The notes under the pieces were generated by a model. That model was given only the letters and a program-made list of their open reading frames with translations. It was not told the origin of the DNA and did not search any database. Shown piece after piece: positions 34,708 to 43,843 of a DNA stretch of 64,000 bases (position 1 is its first letter; every line of letters begins with the position of its first letter). The DNA lies in contig NZ_LOAJ01000003.1 of NCBI RefSeq assembly GCF_001542905.1, positions 1 through 64,000 on the forward strand, in the 5' to 3' direction. The position numbers and the translations under genes were made by a program. The DNA is from Halorubrum aethiopicum (GTDB lineage: Archaea > Halobacteriota > Halobacteria > Halobacteriales > Haloferacaceae).

Positions 34708-35595
34708 TCAGAACATTTCTCTGAAGTCCCGTTCGACCAGTCCGTTCTCCAGATACGTGATGAACTCTTGTTTCGTTGGCCCTTGCTGGTCGAGTAGATC
34801 GTCCCGTCCTGCACGTTGGAGGACTGCCTGAGCGAAGTCTGTACAGTGTGATTCGTGTTGCTCAGCGTACTCTGAGAGGGCTTCTCGCCAGTGCATATCC
34901 AGCTCGAACTCGGCTAATCGGATTTGGATCCCGTCTTTCCGTTCGACGAGGTCGACGTCCAGCTCTTCGAGTTGCTTGAAACGGAGGTTGTTCCGGCGGA
35001 CCGTGATGAGCCGCTTGGAATCGACGATGTAGGGGTCGACCCACTCTCGCCAGGTATCGTCGTCGACGTGCGTTCGTGGCATCTCAAAATCCGGCTCCAC
35101 ACTCTCAATACCGAACTGCAGCATCGCGATGCCAGTTCGGTGATTCGCGTTTGGGAGGGAATGTCGTAGGATCAAATTCGACATCACCTCTCCAGCGACG
35201 GTCGGCAGTGGTGCGCCCCAAGATACGTGATCGAGTGCCTGCTGGATCTTTTGTGGTTCGAACTCCTTGTAGAGCCGGAACTCATCCTCATCTCGAACAT
35301 CGACAGCTGCTTCGAGCAATTCTACTAATCGGAATGTGACAACTTGTCCAGCACGAGGGAGATTACGAATACGGTCGCTCAGCCATTCCTGATCGAAGTC
35401 GATATTTTGGGCTGATTCGATCTCTGAATCGCCTTCGTAGAGCACATAGACCGGTGTCTCGAAGGGGTACCCGATGAGCTTTGTCGACTCCTCGGATTGA
35501 TCTCGCTGAGACCGGATCTTTGCTACCGATGCTGAGCTATATTTGAGTGAGAAATTCTCGGACTGTGGGTGGTGATAGAAGACGAGCCGAGCCAT
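34708..35595 (-). CDS. Doc-like Fic-fold protein
   Basis: 295 residues. The motif HSLPNANHRTG (145-155) aligns with the Fic/Doc active-site pattern HxFx(D/N)(A/G)N(G/K)R, with Asn in place of the acidic residue and His in the Lys/Gly position. The catalytic His and the last Arg are kept. The surrounding helices (about 130-165) fit the Fic core, and a helical C-terminus follows. Fic enzymes AMPylate or phosphorylate target proteins; Doc phosphorylates EF-Tu. Here the acidic residue that coordinates Mg is replaced, so activity is uncertain. No Phd-like antitoxin gene is adjacent on the same strand. Could be a toxin or a regulatory Fic protein. Confidence 0.65.
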   Translation of the reverse strand: MARLVFYHHPQSENFSLKYSSASVAKIRSQRDQSEESTKLIGYPFETPVYVLYEGDSEIESAQNIDFDQEWLSDRIRNLPRAGQVVTFRLVELLEAAVDVRDEDEFRLYKEFEPQKIQQALDHVSWGAPLPTVAGEVMSNLILRHSLPNANHRTGIAMLQFGIESVEPDFEMPRTHVDDDTWREWVDPYIVDSKRLITVRRNNLRFKQLEELDVDLVERKDGIQIRLAEFELDMHWREALSEYAEQHESHCTDFAQAVLQRAGRDDLLDQQGPTKQEFITYLENGLVERDFREMF

Positions 35596-35637
35596 CTCAC
35601 TGTGTATTCGTGGGAAGTGGGTAAAGCAGTCCCGCTT

Positions 35638-35900
35638 TTATGATGATTCTACGACGTAGTGGGTGCGTTCACGTCTTCTAAATACTGGCTTTCCCACCCC
35701 CGGTCGCGCCTCGATCTCCCGCAATCCGCGTTGTGTGACCGTGTACACGTTCGTCCGTTTGTCGAGTTCACCCTTCTCCAGGAGGCCTTTGTCGACGAGG
35801 TCATCGAGGTTTGGATAGAGCCGCCCATGATTGATCTCTTGTTCGTAGTAGTCGTCGAGTTCGGACTTGACTGCGAGCCCGTGTGGTTCCTCTTCCTGTT
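35638..35900 (-). pseudogene. Frameshifted PadR-family regulator
   Basis: The middle part (PHGLAVKSELDDYYEQEINHG, RLYPNLDDLVDKGLLEKGEL, then NVYTVTQRGLREIEAR) is a typical haloarchaeal PadR-type winged helix. The frame then shifts at the C/G run 35694-35703: the expected tail WESQYLEDVNAP is read in another frame. The N-terminal sequence before PHGLAV does not look like a PadR start either. It lies next to another broken gene, so the block 35638-36205 is decaying. One or two indels account for it; the function as a regulator is probably lost. Confidence 0.7.
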
Positions 35901-35947
35901 CACTCCTTCCCCTCGTCACGAGTTTACAACTCAAAATCGGGAGGAGG

Positions 35948-36205
35948 TCAGACCCAGTCCGTGAAATCAACTACACGTATTCCACTGAGCTCGTGTCGGA
36001 TGTCGCTCCTGTTCCAGTCAAAGCGAAATAATATACTCTCGACAGCTCGGACCAGCTGCGTATCGTAGGTAGATGCGTTGAGGTGTTTTTCGTGACCGAG
36101 GACGATGCGGTCTCGCGAGGATTTTTCGTCGTCGACGTACTTGATATCCTATTCGTGATAGACGGCAACAGTGTCTTGGCGCCGTGATCGGATTGAATAA
36201 CGCAT
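35948..36205 (-). pseudogene. Gene interrupted by an in-frame amber codon
   Basis: An 86-codon frame from ATG at 36205 encodes MRYSIRSRRQDTVAVYHE, then TAG, then a continuation DIKYVDDEKSSRDRIVLGH that runs uninterrupted to TGA at 35948. Both sides of the stop have the same frame and look like one haloarchaeal protein; a Tyr codon mutated to TAG is the simplest explanation. No family recognised. It precedes the frameshifted PadR gene on the same strand. Confidence 0.6.
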
Positions 36206-36264
36206 TCGAAACAAAGTAATAAGTGAATCCTCGTGAAGCGCCCCGCAAGAGTCGTGAGACACGT

Positions 36265-37041
36265 ATGATAAACCCAACCGTCCTACAACAGGGAAGTGAC
36301 TGGCGGGCACAGGCTGAGGTCTTTGACGAGATCTTTCTCGTCTTCCTCACACTCGGGACGCTCGTCGGTACGATTGTCGTCACGTACACACTGTGGAATG
36401 TGTATAAGTACCGTGACGATGGGAGTGAACCAAAAGCGGACTTCGACGCGCCCACAGTCGGCGAGCTTCCGACAGGACAGGGCGGTCCCAAAGCCAAGAA
36501 GCTCTTCCTGTCGTTCGGGTTGAGCGCGATCGTCGTCATCAGCCTCGTGGTGTACGCGTATGGGCTTCTCCTCTACGTCGAAGAGGGGCCCGACACGAGC
36601 GACGAGGGTGACATTGAGATTCTCGTTGAGGGGTACCAGTTCGGCTGGGAGTACGAGTACCCGAATGGTCACACCACGACCGGCGAGATGATCGTGCCGG
36701 CCGATCAGCGTGTTGACCTCAATGTGACATCACGCGATGTGTGGCACAACTTCGGATCGTCGGAGTTGCGGATAAAATCTGATGCCATCCCCGGAGAGTA
36801 CAGCAATGTCTGGTTTTCTGTAAGTTCTGAACAAGTGGAAAAACAGGGAGGCGAAGCAACGTACAGGGTTGAGTGCTTTGAGCTATGTGGTGCCGGTCAC
36901 TCCGCGATGACTGGTCAAATCACGGTGCTCCCGCAAGAGGAGTGGGAAGAGTGGTACGCTGGAACTCAAAGTGAAAACGCATCTAGCGGCACGAACGCAT
37001 CCAGCATCGACGCCGCGCCCACCGGAGGTGTCCCTGTATGA
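36265..37041 (+). CDS. coxB: Cytochrome c oxidase subunit II
   Basis: 258 residues from ATG at 36265; a GTG at 36223 is also in frame but less likely. Two transmembrane helices (about 20-45 and 80-105) precede a cupredoxin domain. The CuA site is complete: [12 protein letters not shown] gives the two Cys, His and Met, and VWHNFG holds the other His. Accepts electrons from a blue copper protein or cytochrome and passes them to subunit I. Overlaps the coxAC gene by four bases (ATGA-type), so they are co-translated. Terminal oxidase of aerobic respiration. Confidence 0.92.
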   Translation: MINPTVLQQGSDWRAQAEVFDEIFLVFLTLGTLVGTIVVTYTLWNVYKYRDDGSEPKADFDAPTVGELPTGQGGPKAKKLFLSFGLSAIVVISLVVYAYGLLLYVEEGPDTSDEGDIEILVEGYQFGWEYEYPNGHTTTGEMIVPADQRVDLNVTSRDVWHNFGSSELRIKSDAIPGEYSNVWFSVSSEQVEKQGGEATYRVECFELCGAGHSAMTGQITVLPQEEWEEWYAGTQSENASSGTNASSIDAAPTGGVPV

Positions 37042-39536
37042 GTGATCTTCCACCCACGAGCTCGGTGAAACGCTGGCTCATCACGACGAATCACAAGGAT
37101 ATCGGAATTTTATACACGATCACCGCGCTGTTCTTCCTGCTGTTCGGCGGCGTGCTCGCGCTGTTGATCCGCATCCAGCTGTGGGAGCCGACGAGTCAAA
37201 TCTTGTCTGGGCTCGCGTATAACGAAGCGGTCACAGCCCACGGGCTGATAATGGTGTTCTGGTTCCTTTCCCCGTTTGCCTTCGGGTTCGCGAACTACTT
37301 TGTCCCGCTCCAGATAGGCGCCGATGACCTTGCGTTCCCGCGACTGAACGCACTCTCGTATTGGATGTATCTGTTCTCTGGCGTGCTGTTATCAATCAGC
37401 TTCTTTCAGGGCGGCACACTGAGCGCTGGATGGACTATATACGCACCGCTCAACATACCCGCGTACACGCCGAGCATCGGTTCGACGGGAGCGATACTCG
37501 CGCTTGCAATGTTCACTATTGGGGTCACCGCCTCTTCAGTGAATTTCCTTGTGTCAATTCATCACTCCAGAGCCGAAGGGATGGGTATCATGGATATGCC
37601 GATGTTCACTTGGACCATCCTTGCGACGGTGTGGATGATGCTGTTCGCGTTCGCTGCGCTGCTTGCCGCGGGACTTATTTTGGCGTCCGACCGTGTACTA
37701 GGGAGCGTCTACTTCTCGGCCACTGAGGGTGGGTCCCTCTTGTGGGGGCATCTGTTCTGGTTCTTCGGACATCCAGAAGTGTACATCGTCTTTTTCCCTG
37801 CACTTGGTGCGATGTTGGAGTTGTTCCAGACGTTTTCCGGACGCCGGCTTGTCGGCCGAAAATGGGTTATCATTGCTATCTGTCTTGTTTCGGTCCAGTC
37901 GTTCCTCGTGTGGATGCACCACATGTTCCTCACCACGATCAATTTGGAAATCAAGACCCTGATGATGGCAACAACGATCGGAATCTCGTTACCCTTTGAC
38001 CTGATCGTGTTCTCGCTGATCTATACACTGATTAAGGGGCGTATTCAGGTTACGACGCCGTTCCTCTTTGCGTTCGGGGCGCTACTGTTGTTCATTCTCG
38101 GTGGCATTACCGGGGTGTTCCTCGGTGCTATCGTCCTCGACTACGAGTTCCGTGGCACCTACTGGGTGGTCGCACACTTCCACTACGTTATGTTTGGCGG
38201 TGCCACGGCACTAATTGGTGCCGCGTACTACTGGTTCCCAAAAATAACTGGGAAGATGTATAATGAACTTCTTGGGAAGATCCATTTCGTGTTGTTTTTC
38301 ATCGGATTTAATGCCGTCTACTTCTCAATGTTCCTCGGATGGGAAACCCCTCGCCGCGTCTTCGAGTACAACCCTGAGCTCCAGATTTACCATCAGTTCG
38401 GCACAATCGGTGCATTCGTCCTCGGGTTCTCCTTTTTCATCATGTTTTATAATTTTGCGAAGTCGTACGTTTCCGGTCCTGATGCTGGGGCGAACCCATG
38501 GGATTACTCACGGACGGCAGAGTGGGCGGTCTCCTCGCCGCCGCCGCTAGAGAATTGGCCGAACCGGCCGTCGTATGCTTCTGGAAAGCTGGAGTTCGTA
38601 AAAGACTATGTTCCGGACGGTGGTCCTGCGGTAAAGACCGACACGGATGGGAACAGGGCTACTGACGGTGGTGACACACATCCAAAGCATATCAAAAAGT
38701 ACCCATACTGGGATAAGCATCCGAGCCACGCAAGTATCTGGCCGCTTGCTCTTTCGCTAGCTGTTGGTGTGTTATTCCTAGGCCTCACCGGGTTCCGCGA
38801 TAATGTTGTCTTCGAGCTGGGTGAATCGCTCGCATCGACGGGCGTAACAATCTCAAACCCGATATACCCGATACTCATAGTTATCGGATTAGTCGGAGTT
38901 ATATGGACCGGCGTGAAGTGGGGGCTCGAAGACTTTTACGCTCCACCGACCGAGTTTGCAGAGCGATGGCCGTTTGAAAGCGTTGAAAAAGTAAAACTGG
39001 GAGTGTGGTTTTTCATCGCGTCGGACGTGATCGTCTTTGGCGCGTTCCTCTCAGCAGCTATCTTCGTCCGGTACAACGCTGGATGGATGACTTGGGAGCC
39101 GCTGACGGATGCACTTCCAGGACTGATCAACACGTTCGTCCTGCTCACCTCATCGTTCACCGTGATTTTGGCGCTGGTGGCCGCTCGCCGGGAAAGCCGG
39201 AAAGGATTGCTCGCATCCCTCGGTACAACCATTGTACTTGGATTTGCGTTTTTGGGCATCAAACTATGGGAGTGGAACAAAGAGATCTTTGAACGTGGTG
39301 TGACGATTTCGGCCAACGCCCACGGTGACCCGATTCAGGCGTCGATCTACTACGTCACAACGGGGCTCCATGGAGTCCACGTCGTCATTGGCCTCCTGAT
39401 CGCTATCTTCCTGTTCGTCAGGGCGTATCAGGGTCACTACCTCGACGACGAGCGGCCGATCGAATACTTCGGCCTCTACTGGCACTTCGTGGACATCGTC
39501 TGGGTGTTCATTTTTCCGCTGTTCTACCTCTTCTGA
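37038..39536 (+). CDS. coxAC: Cytochrome c oxidase subunit I+III fusion
   Basis: 832 residues. The first 540 or so are subunit [10 protein letters not shown], the two His in VWMHHMF (CuB), a K-channel Lys in [12 protein letters not shown], and HFHYVMFGG for heme a3 and heme a. After a linker with an acidic stretch, the rest (from about residue 640, [20 protein letters not shown]) is subunit III, with seven helices. The I/III fusion is common in haloarchaea. Proton-pumping heme-copper oxidase in the membrane. The copper genes around it (ATPases, chaperone, CtaA) serve its supply and cofactor synthesis. Confidence 0.92.
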   Translation: MSDLPPTSSVKRWLITTNHKDIGILYTITALFFLLFGGVLALLIRIQLWEPTSQILSGLAYNEAVTAHGLIMVFWFLSPFAFGFANYFVPLQIGADDLAFPRLNALSYWMYLFSGVLLSISFFQGGTLSAGWTIYAPLNIPAYTPSIGSTGAILALAMFTIGVTASSVNFLVSIHHSRAEGMGIMDMPMFTWTILATVWMMLFAFAALLAAGLILASDRVLGSVYFSATEGGSLLWGHLFWFFGHPEVYIVFFPALGAMLELFQTFSGRRLVGRKWVIIAICLVSVQSFLVWMHHMFLTTINLEIKTLMMATTIGISLPFDLIVFSLIYTLIKGRIQVTTPFLFAFGALLLFILGGITGVFLGAIVLDYEFRGTYWVVAHFHYVMFGGATALIGAAYYWFPKITGKMYNELLGKIHFVLFFIGFNAVYFSMFLGWETPRRVFEYNPELQIYHQFGTIGAFVLGFSFFIMFYNFAKSYVSGPDAGANPWDYSRTAEWAVSSPPPLENWPNRPSYASGKLEFVKDYVPDGGPAVKTDTDGNRATDGGDTHPKHIKKYPYWDKHPSHASIWPLALSLAVGVLFLGLTGFRDNVVFELGESLASTGVTISNPIYPILIVIGLVGVIWTGVKWGLEDFYAPPTEFAERWPFESVEKVKLGVWFFIASDVIVFGAFLSAAIFVRYNAGWMTWEPLTDALPGLINTFVLLTSSFTVILALVAARRESRKGLLASLGTTIVLGFAFLGIKLWEWNKEIFERGVTISANAHGDPIQASIYYVTTGLHGVHVVIGLLIAIFLFVRAYQGHYLDDERPIEYFGLYWHFVDIVWVFIFPLFYLF

Positions 39537-39848
39537 GAGTCATAAACGCACTCACTGTTTTTCGGCTTTGTTCTGCTCTGTTGAATCCGATGACGGCACA
39601 AGGATCACGATCTCTAAAAAGACGATTACTTCGCGATTCGACGTCGAGGAGTTGGATAGATCCTCTCAGTGGTCTCGATCTATTCCCTCTCTGCTAAGTA
39701 CTAACTCTGAATTCTCTCCGCAGTGTTCTTGAGCCGAGCACAGAGTAGCCCAATTTCGACGTCTTCTGCGGATTCCACTGAGCAGTTCTATCTCAACCGC
39801 CAGTACAGAGTATAACGACTAATCTGGGTCAATCGTTTGCTATCGCGA
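39537..39848. other. Intergenic stretch with a MITE-like element
   Basis: About 310 bases without a gene after the oxidase genes. It contains the inverted-repeat element described separately at 39571-39787. Nothing else was recognised. Confidence 0.5.
39571..39787. repeat. MITE-like element, copy A
   Basis: Ends in imperfect inverted repeats: 39571-39588 (TTCTGCTCTGTTGAATCC) and 39770-39787 (complement of AACTGCTCAGTGGAATCC), 14 of 18 positions matching. No open frame inside. A shorter relative lies at 56008-56122 with the same ends and parts of the interior. Likely a non-autonomous transposable element or a decayed IS end pair. Confidence 0.55.
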
Positions 39849-40127
39849 TTATTTCTGGATATACAGAGAGTATACGATCACTGCGAGGCCTGAAGCGACA
39901 AACAAGCTATTAATGAGTACAACGTGCGCCAACCCAACAGAAAATAACTGATTTGCTATACCGGTCAGAGCGGCTCCTAGTGTAAGAATCCCGAAGCCAA
40001 CGCCCATCATCTGTAGTGACTCCTCACCTGTGTGTCGATACGCTTTAAATGCAATATAGGTAATACTACCACCAAGAATCAGGATGACGAACTTGACGAC
40101 TGCGATCGCCGTTACAATGGCAGTCAT
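39849..40127 (-). CDS. DUF7521-like small membrane protein (second copy)
   Basis: 92 residues with three helices (AVVKFVILILGGSITYIAF, MMGVGFGILTLGAALTGIA, VLINSLFVASGLAVIVYSLY). It overlaps the regulator gene by four bases at an ATGA junction. Layout as in the pair at 30451-31080. Confidence 0.72.
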   Translation of the reverse strand: MTAIVTAIAVVKFVILILGGSITYIAFKAYRHTGEESLQMMGVGFGILTLGAALTGIANQLFSVGLAHVVLINSLFVASGLAVIVYSLYIQK

Positions 40128-40501
40128 ATTTCATCTCCCATCATCGACCAGATGTCTACAAGATGTTTATCGGTAGATCGTGATCTGTGTTGGATATTCA
40201 CTGAAAAATCACCCATATCATCAATAGAAATCATCACATCATTAAATGATCGCTCATAGTAGGTTACTCGTCCTCCCTCGGTTCCGATCGTATCTTGTTC
40301 TTTGACAAGACAAGCAGAACTGAGAAGATCTAACTTACGATACAGCGTTGATTTCGGGATGTCACAAATTTCGCTCAATTCTTTTGCTGTCATGGGTTCA
40401 TGAATTTCTCGAAGAATGGATCGACAATCAGGATCATCAAGTGCATCGAGCACATCCTGTAGTGCCGGCTTATCTTCGGCCGGTACTGAGTTGTCTTCCA
40501 T
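40124..40501 (-). CDS. Winged-helix regulator (second pair)
   Basis: 125 residues. The wHTH ALDDPDCRSILREIHEPMTA, then LSEICDIPKSTLYRKLDLL, is a typical haloarchaeal HTH. The second half (YYERSFNDVMISIDDMGDF) is a dimer or sensor part. First gene of the pair with DUF7521. Signal and target unknown; the position beside the oxidase genes is suggestive only. Confidence 0.8.
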   Translation of the reverse strand: MEDNSVPAEDKPALQDVLDALDDPDCRSILREIHEPMTAKELSEICDIPKSTLYRKLDLLSSACLVKEQDTIGTEGGRVTYYERSFNDVMISIDDMGDFSVNIQHRSRSTDKHLVDIWSMMGDEI

Positions 40502-40680
40502 TGTTCGATTACCGTCTCCTGAAAAATCTTATCTTTCGTAGAATTGGTCATTCTCCAGCAATTCCGTGGAACTCTTGGAACTAGTTATTGATTTGTGTAC
40601 AGAATCGTTTATTACTAAAGCTAATACTCTATCCATTTTAATTCTACTTGTAGGAGCACGTTGTTCTTACAGGCTTCAAA

Positions 40681-41640
40681 TTAGTCATGCTCCGAGTACA
40701 CCTCTAGAAGTTCCTTATACCGATTTTGAATAGTTACTTGACTAACATGGGCGATCTCACTCACGGTTTCCTGAGTATGTTTCTCGTTGGTTAGGTGGGT
40801 TGCTGCATACAGAGCAGCAGCAGCCATTCCTGCCGGATTCTTTCCACTATGAATTCCCTTCTCTGTTGCCACTTCAAGGAGTTCACGAGAGCGGCGTTCT
40901 GCCTCGTCGCTTATGTCAAGTGCTGACGCAAATTGAGGTATATATTGGGCCGGATTTTCGGGCTCAATCTCCAAATTGAGTTCACGTGACAGGTATCGAT
41001 ACGCTCGCTGTATCCGAATCTTTTCAACACGGCTCACCACAGCAAATTCATCAAGTGGTCGTGGAGTTCCATGCTTCCGAGTAGCTGCATATAATGATGC
41101 AGTTGACATCCCCTCAATTGATCGGCCAGGTAGCAGATCCTCTTCTACAGCACGCCTATAGAGCATACTGGCAGTTTCCTGTATCGGTTTTGAAATTCCC
41201 AGAGCAGATGCCATTCGGCTAATTTCACCGAGTGCTTGCTTAAGATTCCGCTCATCCGCATTTTTTGCTCGAAACCGCTCATCCCACATCCGAAGGCGGT
41301 GTAGTTGAAACCGGTTGCGCTCGGGAACTGCGTGTCCGTACGAATCTTGATCCTGCCAGCCAATCTTTGTACTTAATCCTTTGTCATGTATTAGTTGCGT
41401 CATTGGGGCACCGACTCGACCCTTTTCATCCCGATCGTCTGACATGAATGTGCGCCATTCTGGGCCGTGATCGATTGGATCGCTTTGAAAAACCAGGCCA
41501 CAGCTTTCGCAGGCCGCTTCACTACTATCGGCGTTCCGGGTAATCTGACCCTGACATTCGGGACAGATATTGTCGTTGACAGACGTCTCGTCACAGGCAC
41601 TTTCTTCTGCCGGCTGTTCTCGAGTGTGTTCTTTGGACAT
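40681..41640 (-). CDS. tfb: Transcription initiation factor TFB
   Basis: 319 residues from the ATG at 41640; upstream in-frame codons make it longer than the family. Zinc ribbon CPEC (26-29) and CESC (44-47), B-finger region around EWRTF, and two cyclin-like repeats (KPIQETASMLYRRAVEEDLL, RSRELLEVATEKGIHSG). Haloarchaea carry multiple TFBs that set promoter choice, so this replicon-borne copy may give a special regulon, for example for the metal and oxidase genes here. That link is inference. Confidence 0.93.
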   Translation of the reverse strand: MSKEHTREQPAEESACDETSVNDNICPECQGQITRNADSSEAACESCGLVFQSDPIDHGPEWRTFMSDDRDEKGRVGAPMTQLIHDKGLSTKIGWQDQDSYGHAVPERNRFQLHRLRMWDERFRAKNADERNLKQALGEISRMASALGISKPIQETASMLYRRAVEEDLLPGRSIEGMSTASLYAATRKHGTPRPLDEFAVVSRVEKIRIQRAYRYLSRELNLEIEPENPAQYIPQFASALDISDEAERRSRELLEVATEKGIHSGKNPAGMAAAALYAATHLTNEKHTQETVSEIAHVSQVTIQNRYKELLEVYSEHD

Positions 41641-41813
41641 GATAATGTTGACGCATTTGGGTTTCCCCACAACGGCGAGTTTCCTTGATAATTCCATGGA
41701 CATACTCAGGGATGAACATCGGGCGGTGTCCCATTCAGTAGGAATTCGGCCTACCACTTTGTTTCCAAGATATCAACTTGGGATATCGCCATTTAGACTA
41801 TCCACCCACTATT

Positions 41814-42329
41814 ATGTCTCAAGTCCGACTCCGCTGGCACGACGTCCGAACCACGATTTCAAGGATTCCGGTCGAGTACAGGCATATCGCCGGTTTCACG
41901 CTACTAGTGACGTATATCGTGATGCTTCTCGGAGCCTACACTAGTGCAATCGGTGCTGGACTTTCCTGTCCCGATTGGCCAACCTGCTACGGGACGTGGG
42001 TTCCCTTCCTTCAACCCGAGATCATTGCTAACTCGCCATACTCTGCACTACAAATCTTCGCAGAGTGGGCTCACCGTGGACTGGCGATGACGGCCGGAGT
42101 TCTGATCGTCGGCACGACCCTTGGAGCGTGGGTGACACACCGGAATACCCCGACTATCAAATGGTCGGCCACGGCCGCTCTCGCCCTCCTTCCGTTACAG
42201 GTTATCCTCGGAGGATTGACTGTCACGGAAAATCTCCAACCGATTATCGTGACGACCCACCTGGGCGTGGCAATCCTCATTCTCCTCTGTCTCCTGACGA
42301 CCTGCCTCGTCGCATATCTCCGCCACTAA
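41814..42329 (+). CDS. ctaA: Half-size CtaA/Cox15 heme A synthase
   Basis: 171 residues from the ATG at 41814. Four transmembrane helices, the CPDWPTC pair of the extracellular loop, and heme-ligand His residues in EWAHRGLAM and TTHLGVAI. Archaeal CtaA proteins are half the bacterial length and act as dimers, making heme A for the oxidase. The 12 codons before the ATG are open but lack support. It is near the oxidase genes and upstream of dsbA-like and dsbB genes. Confidence 0.88.
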   Translation: MSQVRLRWHDVRTTISRIPVEYRHIAGFTLLVTYIVMLLGAYTSAIGAGLSCPDWPTCYGTWVPFLQPEIIANSPYSALQIFAEWAHRGLAMTAGVLIVGTTLGAWVTHRNTPTIKWSATAALALLPLQVILGGLTVTENLQPIIVTTHLGVAILILLCLLTTCLVAYLRH

Positions 42330-42340
42330 TGACACCTTGC

Positions 42341-42348
42341 GTATAAAA
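42341..42348 (+). promoter_or_regulatory. TATA-like box before the dsbA-like gene
   Basis: GTATAAAA, a good archaeal TATA element, would start transcription near 42372. A 15-codon frame (42379-42426, MREQHGAYEICHLEL) follows and ends six bases before the dsbA-like ATG, so the mRNA would have a leader with a possible peptide. Confidence 0.45.
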
Positions 42349-42432
42349 ATGCCACAGATACCGACGGTTCAGCTCACTATGAGAGAACAGCACGGTGCCT
42401 ATGAAATCTGCCACCTGGAGCTGTGATCACGA

Positions 42433-43419
42433 ATGACTGTTCATACCTGCCCGATCTGTACTGATCAATTCGAAACAGCTGGAGCAGCGCGTGACCACAC
42501 ATGGAACGCTCACAGCGCCTGCCATTATTGTGGTGAACAACTCGGTGACGAAACTGAGGAACAGCTCTACAGACACTGGCTCGCCGCGCATCCGGATTAC
42601 CTCTCACGTGTGGACTACAAACGGGCGGATACAGCCGCTGATTCACACACGTTCTCAGAGCGGCTCTCCGAGGGAGGTGCCGGAGCTGCTGTCGGAGGAC
42701 TGACCCGCCGACAGCTTCTCCTCGCCGGTGGTGGTATCGCCACTGCCGGTGTCGTGATCGGCGCCACCGCTCTCTCTAACAATACGGGTACTGAACCGGA
42801 TGACGGCGCAAATGCTGGAGGTGATGCGGGTGCCGTCACCACTGCCCCAATTCCGGACTCGCCTGGGAACTTCCGGTATGCGACGATGGGATCCGCTGAT
42901 GCCGATGTCACGGTGACATACTTCGGGAGCTGGAAGTGTCCGTACTGCGCCCAGTTCAGTACGGGGATGCTCTCACAACTCGTGACGGACTACGTGGAAC
43001 CAGGTACGATCGCGCTCGAGTTCCGCAATCTCGCATATATCGGTGGCGACCCATTTTTGGGCCCCGATGTACCGGCAGCCGGGCAGGCCGGATTAGCCGT
43101 CTGGAACACTGACCCAGCCTCATACTGGGCATTTCACGAATACGTGTTCCGGAATCAGCCACCCGAGAGCGACCAGTGGGCGACCACCGGAAGATTGGTC
43201 GGGTTTGCTCAGGCCGTAGGCGTCTCTGAGACAGCGTCGATCCGCACGGCGATCCAAGAAAATCAGTACGACGACGCGCTTCGGGCGACTGACAGTGCTG
43301 CAAGCGATGCCAGTGTCGACGCCACACCCACGCTCCTCATCGATGGCACGACGGTCAATCCACTCGGAAACGAAGAACGAGCAAGACAGTTGATCGAAGA
43401 TGCAGCTGAATCAAACTGA
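42433..43419 (+). CDS. DsbA-like thiol oxidoreductase with N-terminal zinc fingers
   Basis: 328 residues in three parts. The N-terminal 60 residues hold two C2H2-like fingers (CPIC...H...H and CHYC...H...H). A TRRQLLLAGGG segment with a following hydrophobic stretch (about 95-118) resembles a Tat motif or membrane anchor. The C-terminal part is a DsbA-like thioredoxin fold with the redox site CPYC (SWKCPYCAQFS) and the cis-Pro loop DATPTLLIDG. The catalytic domain should face outside and the fingers inside. Overlaps dsbB by 20 bases; the pair forms a disulfide-forming system. Confidence 0.85.
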   Translation: MTVHTCPICTDQFETAGAARDHTWNAHSACHYCGEQLGDETEEQLYRHWLAAHPDYLSRVDYKRADTAADSHTFSERLSEGGAGAAVGGLTRRQLLLAGGGIATAGVVIGATALSNNTGTEPDDGANAGGDAGAVTTAPIPDSPGNFRYATMGSADADVTVTYFGSWKCPYCAQFSTGMLSQLVTDYVEPGTIALEFRNLAYIGGDPFLGPDVPAAGQAGLAVWNTDPASYWAFHEYVFRNQPPESDQWATTGRLVGFAQAVGVSETASIRTAIQENQYDDALRATDSAASDASVDATPTLLIDGTTVNPLGNEERARQLIEDAAESN

Positions 43420-43843
43420 GTCATGGACGTCCGACGGTCAATTCTGGCTTGCAGGCGGGGCAGGCGTCGCGACGGTTGCGACCCTGGGAAGCCTCTGGTT
43501 CAGTCTCGGCCTCGATCTCATTCCGTGTACCCTCTGCTGGTACCAACGTATCCTCATGTATCCGCTCGTCGTCGTTCTCGGCGTTGCCGCCCTCGAGAGT
43601 CACAACACGGTCTGGCGAACAGTTGTGCCACTATCCTTGGTGGGTGCTTTAATCGCGGGATATCACTCCGTGCTCCAAGCAACGACGGCTTCATGTACCC
43701 TTGCTGGCCCCTGTGCAGTCGTCCAGTGGCAGGCTCCGATGATCGGACTCACGATTCCGAATCTCTCACTGATCGCGTTCGTGCTCGTGACGATTACAGT
43801 CTTCGCCGGATCGAATCTCGCCGAACCTGTGCGTAATTATTGA
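43400..43843 (+). CDS. dsbB: DsbB-like quinone-linked disulfide oxidoreductase
   Basis: 147 residues, four helices. PCTLCWYQR is the first Cys pair of DsbB. The second periplasmic loop has a Cys pair in TASCTLAGPCAVVQW. It re-oxidises the DsbA-like protein and passes electrons to quinone and so to the respiratory chain. Overlaps the dsbA-like gene by 20 bases. Confidence 0.9.
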   Translation: MQLNQTESWTSDGQFWLAGGAGVATVATLGSLWFSLGLDLIPCTLCWYQRILMYPLVVVLGVAALESHNTVWRTVVPLSLVGALIAGYHSVLQATTASCTLAGPCAVVQWQAPMIGLTIPNLSLIAFVLVTITVFAGSNLAEPVRNY

